DNA of 64,000 nucleotides from Budvicia diplopodorum (GCF_009800925.1 NZ_WOYF01000006.1:105937-169936), one strand, 5' to 3'. Positions 51,740 to 62,186 are shown, counted from the stretch's first letter. Program-made: numbers and translations. The notes: a model not told the origin generated them from the sequence alone.

Positions 51740-53686
51740 ATGTTTCAAGACAATCCGCTGCTCGCTCAGCTAAAACAGCAACTCCATGCTACAACTCCCC
51801 GAGTTGAAGGCGTCGTCAAAGCAACTGAAAAAGGCTTTGGTTTTCTAGAGATAGATAGCCAGAAAAGCTATTTCATACCGCCGCCAGCCATGAAGAAAGT
51901 GATGCACGGTGACAAAATTACCGCCAGCGTACATACCGAGAAAGATCGTGAATTAGTTGAGCCTGAAACGCTGATCGAACCGTTTCTAACCCGCTTTATT
52001 GGCCGGATACAAAAGAAAGGCGAACGCCTGTTTATTACCCCCGACCATCCGCTGTTAAAAGATGCCTATCCTTGCAAACCCGTTGCGGGGCTGGCTCATG
52101 AATTCGCCCAAGGCGACTGGGCGGTAGCGGAAATGAGCGGCCATCCGCTTAACGGTAATAATGGTTTTCAGGCCAAGGTAACGCAGTTTATTACCTTTGG
52201 TGATGACCATTTAGCGCCGTGGTGGGTGACGTTGTCACGCCATCAGTTAGAGCGTGAAGCCCCGGAGTGGATACCCACTGAGCTTCACGATGAAGGAATC
52301 ACCCGCCGCGATTTGACATCACTGCACTTCGTCACTATTGATAGTGAGTCAACGCAAGATATGGATGACGCACTATTTGTAGAAAAGCTAGACAACGACG
52401 GGTTAAGGCTGAGCATCGCCATCGCCGACCCTACTGCATACGTTACCGCCGGCAGCGAACTCGATCGGATTGCGTTAAAACGGGCATTCACCAACTATTT
52501 ACCCGGATTTAATATCCCGATGCTACCGCGGGAACTGTCTGAAAATTTATGTTCTTTGCATCCCCATCAGCGCAGACCAGCGCTGGTTTGTCAGGTCACT
52601 ATTGCCAATGATGGCACAATAGGCTCGGATATTGAATTTTTCAGCGCCTGGATGATGTCTCAGTCTAAGCTGGACTATGAAAAACTGTCCAACTGGCTGG
52701 AAGATAATTCCAGCCAATGGCAGCCAGAAAATGAAGATACTGCAGAGCAAATCAGGCGCTTGCATCAGGTAGCCTTGCGCCGTATTGAATGGCGTACTCA
52801 GCACGCTCTGGTGTTTAAAGATCGCCCTGATTATCGGTTTATTCTGGGTGAAAAAGGCGAAGTTCTTGAGATCGTTACCGAGCATCGTCGGATAGCCAAC
52901 CGCATCGTTGAAGAAGCCATGATCACCGCCAATGTCTGTGCGGCTACCGTGTTAACTGAACGCTTAGGCTATGGCATATTTAACGCCCATGCCGGTTTTG
53001 AACCAACGCTAGTCGAACAGGCTATTACCGTATTACAAACCAACGGAGCTGAATTTAGCGCAGAACATATTCTAACGCTTGAGGGCTTCTGCCAGCTGCG
53101 TCGTTTCCTTGACGCTCAGCCAACCTCCTATTTAGACAGCCGAGTGCGTAAATACCAGACTTACGTGGAAATAAGCGCAAAGCCAGCGCCTCACTTTGGT
53201 TTGGGGCTAGAAGCTTATGCCACTTGGACCTCTCCAATCCGTAAATACGGTGATATTGTCAATCACCGGTTATTAAAAGCGTTAATTCACGGGCAACCAT
53301 CCTCTCCGCCGGATGAAAGCATACTGCAACCGCTTGCCGATCGCCGCCGCTTCAACCGAATGGCTGAACGTGACGTTGGTGACTGGCTATATGCCCGTTT
53401 CTTGCAGGACAAAGCCGGTACCGATACTCGTTATCATGCAGAGATTATGGACGTTTCCCGAGGGGGAATGCGGATCAAGCTGCTCGAAAACGGTGCCGTT
53501 GCGTTTATTCCGGCACCGTTTATCCATGCGGTACGCGATGAGCTGGTATGTAGTTCTGAAACCGGCACCATTATGATTAACGGTGAGGTTATCTATCGTC
53601 AGGGTGATTCGCTTGACGTTACGATTGCCGAAGTCCGTATGGAAACCCGCAGCATTATTGCCCGCCCGGCTCCGTCTCTCGCCTAA
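51740..53686 (+). CDS. rnb: Exoribonuclease II (RNase II)
   Basis: 648 residues (E. coli 644). Two cold-shock domains (15-170), the RNB catalytic domain (about 190-535), with [17 protein letters not shown] holding the four metal-binding aspartates, and a C-terminal S1 domain (560-645). It degrades single-stranded RNA processively from the 3' end. The matS site at 52226-52238 lies in this gene. fabI-rnb neighbours are as in E. coli. Confidence 0.96.
   Translation: MFQDNPLLAQLKQQLHATTPRVEGVVKATEKGFGFLEIDSQKSYFIPPPAMKKVMHGDKITASVHTEKDRELVEPETLIEPFLTRFIGRIQKKGERLFITPDHPLLKDAYPCKPVAGLAHEFAQGDWAVAEMSGHPLNGNNGFQAKVTQFITFGDDHLAPWWVTLSRHQLEREAPEWIPTELHDEGITRRDLTSLHFVTIDSESTQDMDDALFVEKLDNDGLRLSIAIADPTAYVTAGSELDRIALKRAFTNYLPGFNIPMLPRELSENLCSLHPHQRRPALVCQVTIANDGTIGSDIEFFSAWMMSQSKLDYEKLSNWLEDNSSQWQPENEDTAEQIRRLHQVALRRIEWRTQHALVFKDRPDYRFILGEKGEVLEIVTEHRRIANRIVEEAMITANVCAATVLTERLGYGIFNAHAGFEPTLVEQAITVLQTNGAEFSAEHILTLEGFCQLRRFLDAQPTSYLDSRVRKYQTYVEISAKPAPHFGLGLEAYATWTSPIRKYGDIVNHRLLKALIHGQPSSPPDESILQPLADRRRFNRMAERDVGDWLYARFLQDKAGTDTRYHAEIMDVSRGGMRIKLLENGAVAFIPAPFIHAVRDELVCSSETGTIMINGEVIYRQGDSLDVTIAEVRMETRSIIARPAPSLA
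52226..52238. promoter_or_regulatory. matS: matS site (MatP binding), copy 3
   Basis: GTGACGTTGTCAC fits GTGACRNYGTCAC at every position, within rnb and about 36.6 kb from copy 2, a spacing like that in the E. coli Ter domain. Confidence 0.82.
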
Positions 53687-53700
53687 TTATTTAGAATCAC

Positions 53701-53752
53701 TGCGCTTTGTTACCGTCGGTTAACGTTACCGTCGGCCAAAGCGCATTATTTT
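53701..53752 (+). terminator. rnb terminator with internal direct repeat
   Basis: TGCGCTTTG (53701-53709) pairs with CAAAGCGCA (53737-53745), followed by TTATTTTTAT. The loop holds GTTACCGTCGG twice, five bases apart. Confidence 0.7.
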
Positions 53753-53859
53753 TATCATTTCCGGTGGTCCATGGTTAATTATTCTTTATCCCGATGGGTA
53801 AAGGCGTTATAACAACCATTGGGTTCATTTATTGATCTTGCCATACAGGAAATCTATTT

Positions 53860-54102
53860 ATGACTATCACCTCTCTCAGCGTACGGATCCCGGCAGAGCT
53901 TAAAACCAAACTGAAAGTTCAGGCAGAAAAAAATAATCATTCAATGAATGCAGAGATCATTAAACGGCTCGAAGACAGCTTCACACATTCTCCGGTAAAG
54001 GCTAAACCATCTCAGCCCGATAGCGTTGAGCTGTCGGCTAAAGAGGTAGCTAGAATCAAGATGGTGTTAAAGAAAGCCACTAAGGCATTGAGCAAGAAAT
54101 AG
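53860..54102 (+). CDS. Arc-family ribbon-helix-helix DNA-binding protein
   Basis: 80 residues. Residues 1-45 have the Arc/MetJ layout: a beta strand SLSVRIP, helix AELKTKLKVQAEKNN, turn HSMN, and helix AEIIKRLEDSF. The rest is a basic, lysine-rich extension. Dimers of such proteins bind DNA through the strand. Chromosomal Arc-like proteins are often near toxin-antitoxin or phage genes, but no such partner is adjacent. Followed by a strong terminator. Confidence 0.83.
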   Translation: MTITSLSVRIPAELKTKLKVQAEKNNHSMNAEIIKRLEDSFTHSPVKAKPSQPDSVELSAKEVARIKMVLKKATKALSKK

Positions 54103-54165
54103 AGTAGCAAGTCTCTCGATAAAAATAGTCTTCCAGTCAGTTTCAGGCCAATGATGAAGGTGAAA

Positions 54166-54189
54166 AAAAACCCGCGAATGCGGGTTTTT
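54166..54189. terminator. Bidirectional terminator, arc-like/csp
   Basis: AAAAACCCGC (54166-54175), GAAT, GCGGGTTTTT (54180-54189). It serves the Arc-like gene on the plus strand and the csp gene on the minus strand. Confidence 0.93.
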
Positions 54190-54226
54190 GACAACAGCGT
54201 TAACGCTTTAAGTAATTTTAAATCAA

Positions 54227-54436
54227 TTACAACGCAACGACTTCTGCTGCTGATGGACCACGTGGGCTATCTTGAATTGAAAATTCAACATGTTGGCCTT
54301 CAGCCAGAGTTTTGAAGCCATTACTTGCGATTGCAGAGAAATGTACGAATACATCTTTGCTACCGTCAGTTGGGGTGATGAAACCAAAACCTTTACTTTC
54401 GTTGAACCACTTAACGTGACCAGTTTTTTTAGACAT
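54227..54436 (-). CDS. CspA-family cold-shock protein (CspE/CspC type), copy A
   Basis: 69 residues from the ATG at 54436; a frame extended to 54478 has a poor start context. OB fold with RNP1 KGFGFI and RNP2 VFVHFSAI intact, so it should bind single-stranded RNA and DNA and act as an RNA chaperone. The gene has a leader that shares a block with the csp at 59564. AGGA stands 10 bases before the ATG. Confidence 0.92.
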   Translation of the reverse strand: MSKKTGHVKWFNESKGFGFITPTDGSKDVFVHFSAIASNGFKTLAEGQHVEFSIQDSPRGPSAAEVVAL

Positions 54437-54904
54437 TACAAAAATTCCTACTTGGATGTTTAACCCGCCATAAGGCACAGAAGGCCGGTAGTATTTCAGT
54501 GGTTACTTATGCAGGCACTAAGAAAAGATCCGATAAGATGTGATCTGTAGATAACGTCTGACCAAGGAACTATTTTAATCAAAATGACTTACTCAAAGTA
54601 GCCCTGTTTAACAGGCCAAAAACATTACCGCATATTCGATAAGCGATGGCAAGGTGTTTTACTTGGGGAAATAAAAAATTAGATCGGGTGCACATATTTT
54701 ATATATTTTTATTTTAAACAAAACCGTTTGGTAAATAAAAAATTATTTTTATTATTGGATTTTCATATAATTAACACGCTTAGATGAGACTTGAATTCCA
54801 TTATTTCGCCCTCTCATCCCAATGTAAAATGCAATGCGCACTATTGGATGATAAAATAACCAGCGCTGCATTTTCAGCTGTCAACCGTTTAGGATAAAAA
54901 GACT
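54437..54904. other. csp leader and AT-rich intergenic stretch
   Basis: 468 bases. The left 150 bases are the long leader of the csp gene on the minus strand; 54503-54524 matches the leader of the other csp at 59849-59870 in 21 of 22 positions. The right part is very AT-rich and precedes the metallopeptidase gene. Confidence 0.55.
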
Positions 54905-55408
54905 GTGGACTCATTAAATTATCTCGCCGGTTACCCAGAAAGCATACGCCAGCAGGTGGCTACGCTGATTAAGCAAGAAACGTTGGGCAAATTATTATTA
55001 AGCCGATACCCCGTTCCCCACGGTTATACTACCGACAAAATGTTATATCAATTTGCTAGTGGGTTAAAAAATGAATCAATGAAAAATGCTCAGCAAGTAA
55101 GCAAAGTTTGTTACGATAATAAAATTCAAGTAATTAAGCATGCGTTAGGAACCCATACTGCCATATCTCGAATTCAAGGCGGGAAATTAAAAGCTAAAGC
55201 AGAAATCAGAATAGCAAACGTATTCAAATTATCAGCGGAACCATTATTGCGGATGATTGTTGTCCATGAACTGGCTCATTTAAAAGAGAAAGATCATAAT
55301 AAGACATTCTATAATTTATGTTGCCACATGGAACCAAACTACCACCAGCTAGAATTTGATACTCGATTGTATCTTACCTATCTGGATAAATTTGGTCCCC
55401 TTTATTGA
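54905..55408 (+). CDS. YgjP-like M48 metallopeptidase (DUF45)
   Basis: 167 residues from a GTG at 54905, with AGGA 10 bases upstream. The zinc motif HELAH (in VVHELAHLKEKDHNKTFY) and the following histidine/glutamate pattern place it in the YgjP/WLM group of small metallopeptidases. The N-terminal half (1-70) has no named domain. Lysine-rich, and lower in GC than the flanking genes. Its natural substrate is unknown. Confidence 0.85.
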   Translation: MDSLNYLAGYPESIRQQVATLIKQETLGKLLLSRYPVPHGYTTDKMLYQFASGLKNESMKNAQQVSKVCYDNKIQVIKHALGTHTAISRIQGGKLKAKAEIRIANVFKLSAEPLLRMIVVHELAHLKEKDHNKTFYNLCCHMEPNYHQLEFDTRLYLTYLDKFGPLY

Positions 55409-55476
55409 TGACTAACTATTGATGGTTAATTTTTATGGCCAGTTATTGACGATCGGTCTGCTAAATAAAAAAACCG

Positions 55477-55656
55477 TTATTCGTCGTCGTCGTCAAACAT
55501 TAATGCCACTCTCTCTCCGGTGTGATTTGCCCGAATATCTTGCGCCACTAACGCGATAGCTTCTCCGCTACTCATTCCTTCAGACATCAGTTTATGAATG
55601 CGTTCTACCGCTTCTTGTTGCTCTTCGTGACGCAGTGATGGTGTGCCGAGAGTCAT
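55477..55656 (-). CDS. yoaH: UPF0181 protein YoaH
   Basis: 59 residues from the ATG at 55656, the same length as E. coli YoaH. AGG lies 7 bases upstream. The 73 codons further upstream in the same frame have no similarity to the family. [20 protein letters not shown] and [21 protein letters not shown] match E. coli almost residue for residue; the end is a run of Asp and Glu. Function unknown. Confidence 0.9.
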   Translation of the reverse strand: MTLGTPSLRHEEQQEAVERIHKLMSEGMSSGEAIALVAQDIRANHTGERVALMFDDDDE

Positions 55657-55812
55657 ATATAAACCTGCTTTTAACGATAAGGGGGTAACGAGCTGGCGCG
55701 TTTGGTACAACGCAACGCTAACAGATAATTCCTGTAGGGTTCTTTGATAGTATAACCGAATAGTAGTGCAGATGTATTCACTCATCCGTGACACACGATA
55801 TACTGTTCTATT

Positions 55813-56418
55813 ATGTCTATTTTTCGATGGTTTTCCATGAACGATGCGATCGGCCAGTTTATCCAACGTTTCCAATTGCAGCTTCCGCTGCCAACGCCGT
55901 TACTTCAACAATCACGCAAAGCGGCAGTCTTGATTCCCATTATTTGCCATCGGGAACCCACGTTGCTTCTGACTCGTCGCGCTTCCCATCTACGCCAACA
56001 TCCGGGACAGATCGCTTTTCCTGGCGGAGCCGCAGACCTCAGCGATAGCTCGCCGGAAGAAACCGCCCTGAGAGAAGCCTATGAAGAAATTAACCTTAAT
56101 CCTGAGGTCGCGTCTATTCTTGGCCAACTACCGGCGCTCGACAGCATCAGCGGTTTTCAGGTAACCCCCGTTGTCGGTCTTCTACCATCAAACATCATGT
56201 TTAAAGCTAATCAGGATGAAGTTGAAATGATGTTTGAAATACCGCTGCGTTATGTCCTGAATAGCAAAAACTACTTTTCTATGGACATCACTCGCCGAGG
56301 CCAGCCTCATCGTATCTACTTTATGTTTTATGCCGGTTACCCAATCTGGGGGCTGACAGCCTCTATTCTTTACCGGCTTGCAAGGCAGATCTACACAGCT
56401 TCCTCTGCTGAAATATAA
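55813..56418 (+). CDS. nudL: CoA pyrophosphatase NudL (Nudix)
   Basis: 201 residues (E. coli 192). The Nudix box reads [25 protein letters not shown], and the CoA-specific UPF0035 motif lies just before it ([22 protein letters not shown]). It would cleave CoA to phosphopantetheine and 3',5'-ADP. An internal ATG at 55837 is another possible start; neither has a clear ribosome-binding site. In E. coli yoaH is followed by pabB and then nudL; pabB is absent here. Confidence 0.9.
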   Translation: MSIFRWFSMNDAIGQFIQRFQLQLPLPTPLLQQSRKAAVLIPIICHREPTLLLTRRASHLRQHPGQIAFPGGAADLSDSSPEETALREAYEEINLNPEVASILGQLPALDSISGFQVTPVVGLLPSNIMFKANQDEVEMMFEIPLRYVLNSKNYFSMDITRRGQPHRIYFMFYAGYPIWGLTASILYRLARQIYTASSAEI

Positions 56419-56716
56419 GGCGTCGAGAGTGATTATTCTCACGTTTTTAACTATCTTGCTCTTTACGCTACAAGAAAACCATTATTGATAGCACAAATAC
56501 ACTATATTATTAGCCTCGCACCATAGAAAAAGACTACAATTAGCCAATGTTGCAAGATGAAACTTCAGTCAATGAAAATCATATAGCTCAATTGACTAAT
56601 GATTTAATGAACTTACTCAAAACGGGATTATCTTAGCAAGTCACGATTTTCTATGGATGGCAGTCATAGGCCAGCCGTGCACAAATTAAAAAGTTTTCGC
56701 CACTGAGGAGTTGTAT

Positions 56717-58084
56717 GTGATTAGCGTTTTCGACATGTTCAAGATTGGTATTGGCCCATCGAGTTCACATACCGTTGGCCCAATGAAAGCCGGCAAAGAG
56801 TTTGTCGACGATCTCTGTCATAAAGAGTTACTGTCGTTCGTTACCCGCATTGCCGTAGACGTTTATGGTTCGTTATCCTTAACCGGTAAAGGCCACCACA
56901 CGGATATTGCTATCATTATGGGGCTGGCAGGAAACCTACCGGCCACCGTTGAAATTGACGCTATTCACGGGTTTATACGTAGCGTTGAAGAACGTCAGCG
57001 CCTGCCTTTAGCAAATGGCAAACATGAAGTGGACTTCCCTCATGACAGCGGAATGGTTTTCCATAACAATAACCTTCCTCTGCACGAAAACGGCATGACG
57101 ATTACCGCCTTTGCCGGTGAAAAAATTATTTATACTAAAACGTATTATTCAATCGGCGGCGGCTTTATCGTTGATGAAGAGAATTTTGGTAAAGAATCGG
57201 TAAACGAAGTCACCGTACCCTTTCCGTTTAAATCAGCGGCTGATTTATTAGAGCACTGTAAAAGCAACGGGCTTTCATTATCCGGTCTGGTGATGCAAAA
57301 CGAACTGGCGATGCATAGCAAAAAGGATATTGAAAACTACTTCGCCGCCGTTTGGCAAACCATGCGTGACTGTATCGATCGTGGCATCAATACCGAAGGT
57401 ATTTTACCCGGCCCGCTTCAGGTTCCCCGTCGTGCCGCGCCGTTACGCCGAATGTTAGTATCTTCGGACAAGCTGTCAAACGACCCAATGAACGTGATTG
57501 ATTGGGTTAATATGTTTGCTCTGGCCGTCAATGAAGAAAATGCTGCCGGTGGCCGCGTAGTAACGGCGCCAACCAACGGTGCCTGTGGCATCATCCCGGC
57601 CGTTCTTGCCTACTATGATCATTTTATTCAACCGGTGAGCCCTGAATCTTATATCCGCTACTTTATGACGTCAGGCGTTATTGGCGCACTGTATAAAATG
57701 AACGCGTCAATCTCGGGTGCCGAGGTGGGCTGTCAGGGTGAAGTTGGCGTTGCCTGCTCGATGGCGGCCGCAGGCTTAACGGAACTACTTGGCGGTAGCC
57801 CGCAGCAGGTGTGCGACGCGGCTGAAATTGGCATGGAACACAATTTGGGGCTGACCTGCGATCCGGTTGCCGGTCAGGTTCAGGTTCCCTGTATCGAACG
57901 TAACGCTATCGCATCCGTTAAGGCAATTAATTCATCGCGCATGGCATTGCGCCGTACCAGTGAGCCTCGCGTGTCTTTAGATAAGGTTATCGAAACCATG
58001 TTTGAAACCGGAAAAGACATGAACTCAAAATATCGCGAAACGTCTCGCGGCGGGTTGGCCATTAAGTTTATTCATTGCGACTAG
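56717..58084 (+). CDS. sdaA: L-serine deaminase I (SdaA)
   Basis: 455 residues from a GTG at 56717, 7 bases after GAGGAG; E. coli sdaA (454) also starts with GTG. Iron-sulfur serine dehydratase: [16 protein letters not shown] at the N-terminus, and the cluster cysteines in [16 protein letters not shown] and [10 protein letters not shown]. It converts L-serine to pyruvate and ammonia. nudL-sdaA order is as in E. coli. Confidence 0.96.
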   Translation: MISVFDMFKIGIGPSSSHTVGPMKAGKEFVDDLCHKELLSFVTRIAVDVYGSLSLTGKGHHTDIAIIMGLAGNLPATVEIDAIHGFIRSVEERQRLPLANGKHEVDFPHDSGMVFHNNNLPLHENGMTITAFAGEKIIYTKTYYSIGGGFIVDEENFGKESVNEVTVPFPFKSAADLLEHCKSNGLSLSGLVMQNELAMHSKKDIENYFAAVWQTMRDCIDRGINTEGILPGPLQVPRRAAPLRRMLVSSDKLSNDPMNVIDWVNMFALAVNEENAAGGRVVTAPTNGACGIIPAVLAYYDHFIQPVSPESYIRYFMTSGVIGALYKMNASISGAEVGCQGEVGVACSMAAAGLTELLGGSPQQVCDAAEIGMEHNLGLTCDPVAGQVQVPCIERNAIASVKAINSSRMALRRTSEPRVSLDKVIETMFETGKDMNSKYRETSRGGLAIKFIHCD

Positions 58085-58107
58085 TCTTCTCCGTCATTCA
58101 CACAGCA

Positions 58108-58132
58108 AAAAGCCGGGATATACCCGGCTTTT
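58108..58132. terminator. Bidirectional terminator, sdaA/rlmA
   Basis: AAAAGCCGGG (58108-58117) and CCCGGCTTTT (58123-58132) around ATATA between converging genes. Confidence 0.9.
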
Positions 58133-58152
58133 CCGTATCAATAGCGATGTGA

Positions 58153-58974
58153 TTACTTCTTGTATATGCGGATAAAAAAATCCGTTTCGCAATGGAAATC
58201 TGACTCAGCCGCCAGATCAGCAATCAGCTTTTCTGATGCTTTCCAGGCAAAAGGCGTCATCTGCAGTAAATTAACCGCCTGAGTGCCGGATAGGCTCATT
58301 GGATAGCTCAACCGTTGCTCTTCGACCAGCTCAAACCCTTCAATTGCCTCAATAACCTCATCGTGCGGCTGGGCCGTCTGATAGATAAGCTCTTTCAGCT
58401 GAAACAGGTGATGTGGCGCAGGCGTAACGGTAACAATAATCCCATGATTATCACTAACCACCCGCTGAAGTTCTGACGCTTCGCACGGGGCATAAATACG
58501 CAAGATTGCATCGACGGAATTGTCGCCAAACGGCAAACGGTAGCTGGAAGCCACGCAGAAATTAGCAACGGAATAGCGTTTTGCAGCAGAACGGATCGCA
58601 CCTTTAGAGATATCCAGACCGTAAACGGTCAACTGCCTATTTTTATTGAGTGACTCAGCCAAAAAACCGGTGTAATACCCTTCACCACAGCCTATATCCA
58701 GTAGCGATAGTCCATTCTGGCGTTCCGGTAACTGTTTATCCAGTATGGCGGTAACCGCATCACGCAGAGGCTGATAGTAACCCGCATTGAGGAACTGACG
58801 ACGAGCCTGCATCATCATTTGGTTATCGCCGGGATTTTTAGATTTTTTATGCTGAACCGGCATAAGGTTAACGTAACCCTCTTTTGCCCGATCGAACTGA
58901 TGATTGTTACTGCATCGCCATGCCTGACTGCCCAGTTGTAATGATTGATGACAAAGTGGACATTGATATCGCAT
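58153..58974 (-). CDS. rlmA: 23S rRNA (guanine-745-N1)-methyltransferase RlmA
   Basis: 273 residues. The zinc finger uses Cys5, Cys8, Cys21 and His25, the same positions as in E. coli RlmA(I). The SAM motif is LLDIGCGEGYYTG (93-105). It methylates G745 in helix 35 of 23S rRNA. In E. coli rlmA is also close to a csp gene, as here. Confidence 0.95.
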   Translation of the reverse strand: MRYQCPLCHQSLQLGSQAWRCSNNHQFDRAKEGYVNLMPVQHKKSKNPGDNQMMMQARRQFLNAGYYQPLRDAVTAILDKQLPERQNGLSLLDIGCGEGYYTGFLAESLNKNRQLTVYGLDISKGAIRSAAKRYSVANFCVASSYRLPFGDNSVDAILRIYAPCEASELQRVVSDNHGIIVTVTPAPHHLFQLKELIYQTAQPHDEVIEAIEGFELVEEQRLSYPMSLSGTQAVNLLQMTPFAWKASEKLIADLAAESDFHCETDFFIRIYKK

Positions 58975-59164
58975 GAGAGGAAACCCTGATGAGCATATTC
59001 GATACGACAGGGTATCGAAGAGTCAGCTTAGAAATTTTGATGAAGGAAAGTATAACATTAAAGCAGCAATTAATTGGGAGGCGTGTTAGTTGTGACGATA
59101 ACACGTTATTTGATGCAAAAACCTTAACGACTCTCTTTCCTTCACTCAGTAGTTGATAATAGAA

Positions 59165-59371
59165 CTAAAACGCAATTACGTCTGATGCAGATAGACCTCT
59201 TGAGCTTTTAAATGTAGAAAACTCCACATTCTGCCCTTCAGTCAATGATTTAGTTGATGTTGCAATAGAGCTGCGATTAACGAACACATCGGAGCTACCA
59301 TCGATTGGTGAAATCCAACCAAAGCCTTGGCCTTGATCAAACCATTTTACTTGTCCCATTCTTAGGGTCAT
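59165..59371 (-). CDS. Divergent cold-shock-like protein, copy B
   Basis: 68 residues; GAGG stands 8 bases before the ATG. OB fold, but the nucleic-acid motifs are altered: RNP1 reads QGFGWI instead of KGFGFI, and RNP2 VFVNRSSI instead of VFVHFSAI, so an aromatic stacking residue and the histidine are lost. The C-terminus is FKSSRGLSASDVIAF. Binding is probably weaker or of changed preference. No shared leader block with the other two csp genes. Confidence 0.86.
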   Translation of the reverse strand: MTLRMGQVKWFDQGQGFGWISPIDGSSDVFVNRSSIATSTKSLTEGQNVEFSTFKSSRGLSASDVIAF

Positions 59372-59479
59372 GTTTATTACCTCTTAATATATTTATGTAA
59401 TTTATCCTTTTACTATGAATTTTAAGGACATCCGCACATTCTGTGCCAGGTGTTGTAAATTTGTCTGTCATACACTACA

Positions 59480-59505
59480 AAAAAACCCGCATCAGTGATG
59501 CGGGT
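59480..59505 (-). terminator. Terminator of csp copy C
   Basis: On the minus strand ACCCGCATCA pairs with TGATGCGGGT and is followed by a run of T. Confidence 0.9.
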
Positions 59506-59563
59506 CCTTGTCACTAGAGGGCAAAATTAACTTTTGCTAGCCTCTATAAACGTTAATGCTAAC

Positions 59564-59773
59564 TTAGATAGCAACAACGTTTGCAGCTGCTGGACCGCGT
59601 GGGCTGTCTTGAATGGTGTATTCTACTTTTTGGCCTTCAGCTAAGGTTTTGAAACCTTCGCTAGCGATAGCAGAGAAATGTACGAATACGTCTTTGCCAC
59701 CATCATCTTGCTCAATAAAACCAAAACCTTTGCTTTCATTGAACCATTTAACTTTGCCGGTTTTCTTGGACAT
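59564..59773 (-). CDS. CspA-family cold-shock protein (CspE/CspC type), copy C
   Basis: 69 residues with RNP1 KGFGFI and RNP2 VFVHFSAI intact. It shares most of its sequence with copy A ([29 protein letters not shown]), so the two arose by duplication. Placement near rlmA corresponds to E. coli cspC. The leader upstream contains the block shared with copy A (59849-59870). An RNA chaperone by family. Confidence 0.93.
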   Translation of the reverse strand: MSKKTGKVKWFNESKGFGFIEQDDGGKDVFVHFSAIASEGFKTLAEGQKVEYTIQDSPRGPAAANVVAI

Positions 59774-60064
59774 CTTTACTTACCTTTAAATTAGTTAACC
59801 TGCCATACATCATAGGGTATAGGCATTAAGGCCAGATTTTCAGAGTCATTACTTATGGAGGCACTAAGAAGATGTTCGTCTAATAAGCGGAATCAAAAGA
59901 TAACGGCTTTTAAGAGGGAACTGCTTTACTCAAATGTCGTACATAAATAGGTCTGTAGCACAGGCCGATTCACATTTACTCATAATGGACTACATAACGC
60001 AAGCGTTTTATCACCCTTTTGGGTAAACAAAATGCTATCTAGATTACAACTGCTTATAATTTGA

Positions 60065-60991
60065 TTAATAAAGAGATATTTCATCATTCGGTCGTGTTTT
60101 AAAGCGGCGATGAAGCCACATATACAGCGCGGGGGCTTTGAGGATCTCTTTCTCAACTATTTTATTCATAAAAACCGCCGCCGCGATGGGATCGTCCGTG
60201 GGAAAACCGGTCGGTGGTTCGGTTGTCATCACGGTATATCCACTGCCGTCCGGATTACGTTTAGGCGTAAACGGTAAAATAACCGGATTAGCCATGCGCA
60301 TCAAAATACTGGTACCAATGGTTGTAGCCGCTTCTGGTACGGCAAAAAACGGCGCAAAAACGCTATTACGCGGACCGTAGTCGTGGTCAGGCGCATACCA
60401 CAATATTTCGCCTTTTCGCAGCTCACGGATCATCCCTTTCATATCGTGACGATCGATAAAGTATTTATTTGAACGACTGCGGCCCCAAACCTGAATCCAG
60501 TCCATCAGCTTATTGTTATGGGCGCGATAAACGCCAACGCCGGGGTTATACATTCCATAAATACGCCCCCCCAATTCGAGAGTCAAAAAATGAATGCCAA
60601 CCAACAGCACCCCTTTTCCATCGGCTCTAATACGCGCCATGATGTCTAGATCGTCAACCTTACACCACTTCTTAATCCGCTTATCTGACCAGAACCACGC
60701 CATACCGGTTTCAAACAGCCCCATGCCTACGGATTCAAAATTCTGAACGATCAGCTTTTCTCGTTCAAGCTCGGGCATATCAGGAAAGCAAAGTTCTAAG
60801 TTACGTCGGGCAATATGCAGCCGGCGCTTTAAAAAGCGCATCGAGAAACGACCCAGCCGGGTCCCAAGAAAATAAATCACTGGGTACGGTAGCTGAACCA
60901 ATAAATAAAGTGAGCCTAGCCCAAACCATGTAAGCCAATATTTAGGCAAAAAGAATGAGTAATTGAACTTTGGAGGCTGAAATTTTGACAT
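60065..60991 (-). CDS. lpxL: Kdo2-lipid A late acyltransferase (LpxL/LpxP type)
   Basis: 308 residues. One N-terminal membrane helix (about 17-40), then the acyltransferase domain with the catalytic H-x4-E motif in GIHFLTLELGGR. NFESVGMGLFETGMAWFW, PDHDYGPR and HRRFKTRP are shared with E. coli LpxL more closely than LpxP. It adds a secondary acyl chain to lipid A at the inner membrane. LpxP is its cold-induced paralogue, and the csp neighbourhood leaves that open. Monocistronic. Confidence 0.9.
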   Translation of the reverse strand: MSKFQPPKFNYSFFLPKYWLTWFGLGSLYLLVQLPYPVIYFLGTRLGRFSMRFLKRRLHIARRNLELCFPDMPELEREKLIVQNFESVGMGLFETGMAWFWSDKRIKKWCKVDDLDIMARIRADGKGVLLVGIHFLTLELGGRIYGMYNPGVGVYRAHNNKLMDWIQVWGRSRSNKYFIDRHDMKGMIRELRKGEILWYAPDHDYGPRNSVFAPFFAVPEAATTIGTSILMRMANPVILPFTPKRNPDGSGYTVMTTEPPTGFPTDDPIAAAVFMNKIVEKEILKAPALYMWLHRRFKTRPNDEISLY

Positions 60992-61217
60992 TTACGTTTT
61001 TATTCTCTGGCTGCTACGACTGCAATTAACAAATAATATATGTCATTGATCAATCGGAGGAACGAACAGGTTAATGGCTAACATACTCAGGCCAATTGAT
61101 ACAACGCTGGGCATCTTCTACGACATCAAATAAATAATCAAGTTCTTATCGATTGTATCATTTTCATACGCCCTTTCTCTCCGCGCCTGACTTGAATACC
61201 CGTTCACCGTCACGCAT

Positions 61218-62186
61218 CTACGTTATCCGTCTTGCGTAGCGCTGAGCCAAGAAGGCACAAACCATAAGCTGAACCTGATGAAAAATCATCAACGGTAGAA
61301 CCATCATCCCGACGGACGCCGCAGGAAACAGTACGTTAGCCATGGGAATACCGTTTGCCAAACTCTTTTTCGAACCACAAAACACAATGGTTATCTCATC
61401 CGGTGTGCTAAAGCCCATTAAACGCGCCACCCCGGTATTGACGATCAGAACAACCGTCAATAAGAGAAGAGAAAGGCCAATAATAATCAGCAGCGACCAA
61501 CCGTTGACCTGATTCCAGATGCCTTCAATAACCGCCTCGCTAAACGCGGTGTACACCACCAACAAAATCGACGTTCTGTCAGTCTTACTAATCAATTTTT
61601 TATGCTTCTCAACCCATTGGCCAATCAGCGGGCGGCATAAATGACCGATAATAAAAGGCACCATAAGCTGCATGATAATAGCCATGATGGCATCGACCGT
61701 ATCGGTGCTGCCTTCCTGAGTATGCATTAATAGCCCAACCAGAATCGGTGAAAGAAACACGCCCAAAATGCTGGATGCCGAGGCGCTACAAATCGCCGCC
61801 GCAACGTTTCCTCCCGCCATGGAGGTGTACGCAATGGCGGACTGTACCGTGGCCGGCAGCGCGCACAAATAGAGAAAACCGAGATACATGCCCGGCGTTA
61901 ACACGCTGGGTACCAACACGTACAGGCAACAGCCTAATATTGGAAACAGAACAAACGTGCTGGCAAAAACCACCCCGTGTAGCCGCCAGTTCCCCAGCCC
62001 TTGATACAAATTTTCGCGAGACAGCTTGGCTCCGTGCATGAAAAACAGCAGCGCAATGGCTGCTTTGGTGATATAGCCAAACGCGACTTTCACCTCCCCC
62101 TCACAGGGAAAGACGGAGGCGAGTATCACCACCGAAATCAGAATTAATAAAAAGGGATCAATACGTAAAAGCTTCAGCCACGACAT
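61218..62186 (-). CDS. YfeH-like transporter, bile acid:sodium symporter superfamily
   Basis: 322 residues with nine or ten membrane helices. FFMHGAKLSRENL, SAIAYTSMAGGNVAAAICSASASS and EITIVFCGSKKSLANGIPMANVLFP are the conserved parts of the SBF-like group containing E. coli YfeH (332). Related proteins move organic anions with sodium, but no substrate is known for YfeH. Confidence 0.9.
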   Translation of the reverse strand: MSWLKLLRIDPFLLILISVVILASVFPCEGEVKVAFGYITKAAIALLFFMHGAKLSRENLYQGLGNWRLHGVVFASTFVLFPILGCCLYVLVPSVLTPGMYLGFLYLCALPATVQSAIAYTSMAGGNVAAAICSASASSILGVFLSPILVGLLMHTQEGSTDTVDAIMAIIMQLMVPFIIGHLCRPLIGQWVEKHKKLISKTDRTSILLVVYTAFSEAVIEGIWNQVNGWSLLIIIGLSLLLLTVVLIVNTGVARLMGFSTPDEITIVFCGSKKSLANGIPMANVLFPAASVGMMVLPLMIFHQVQLMVCAFLAQRYARRIT

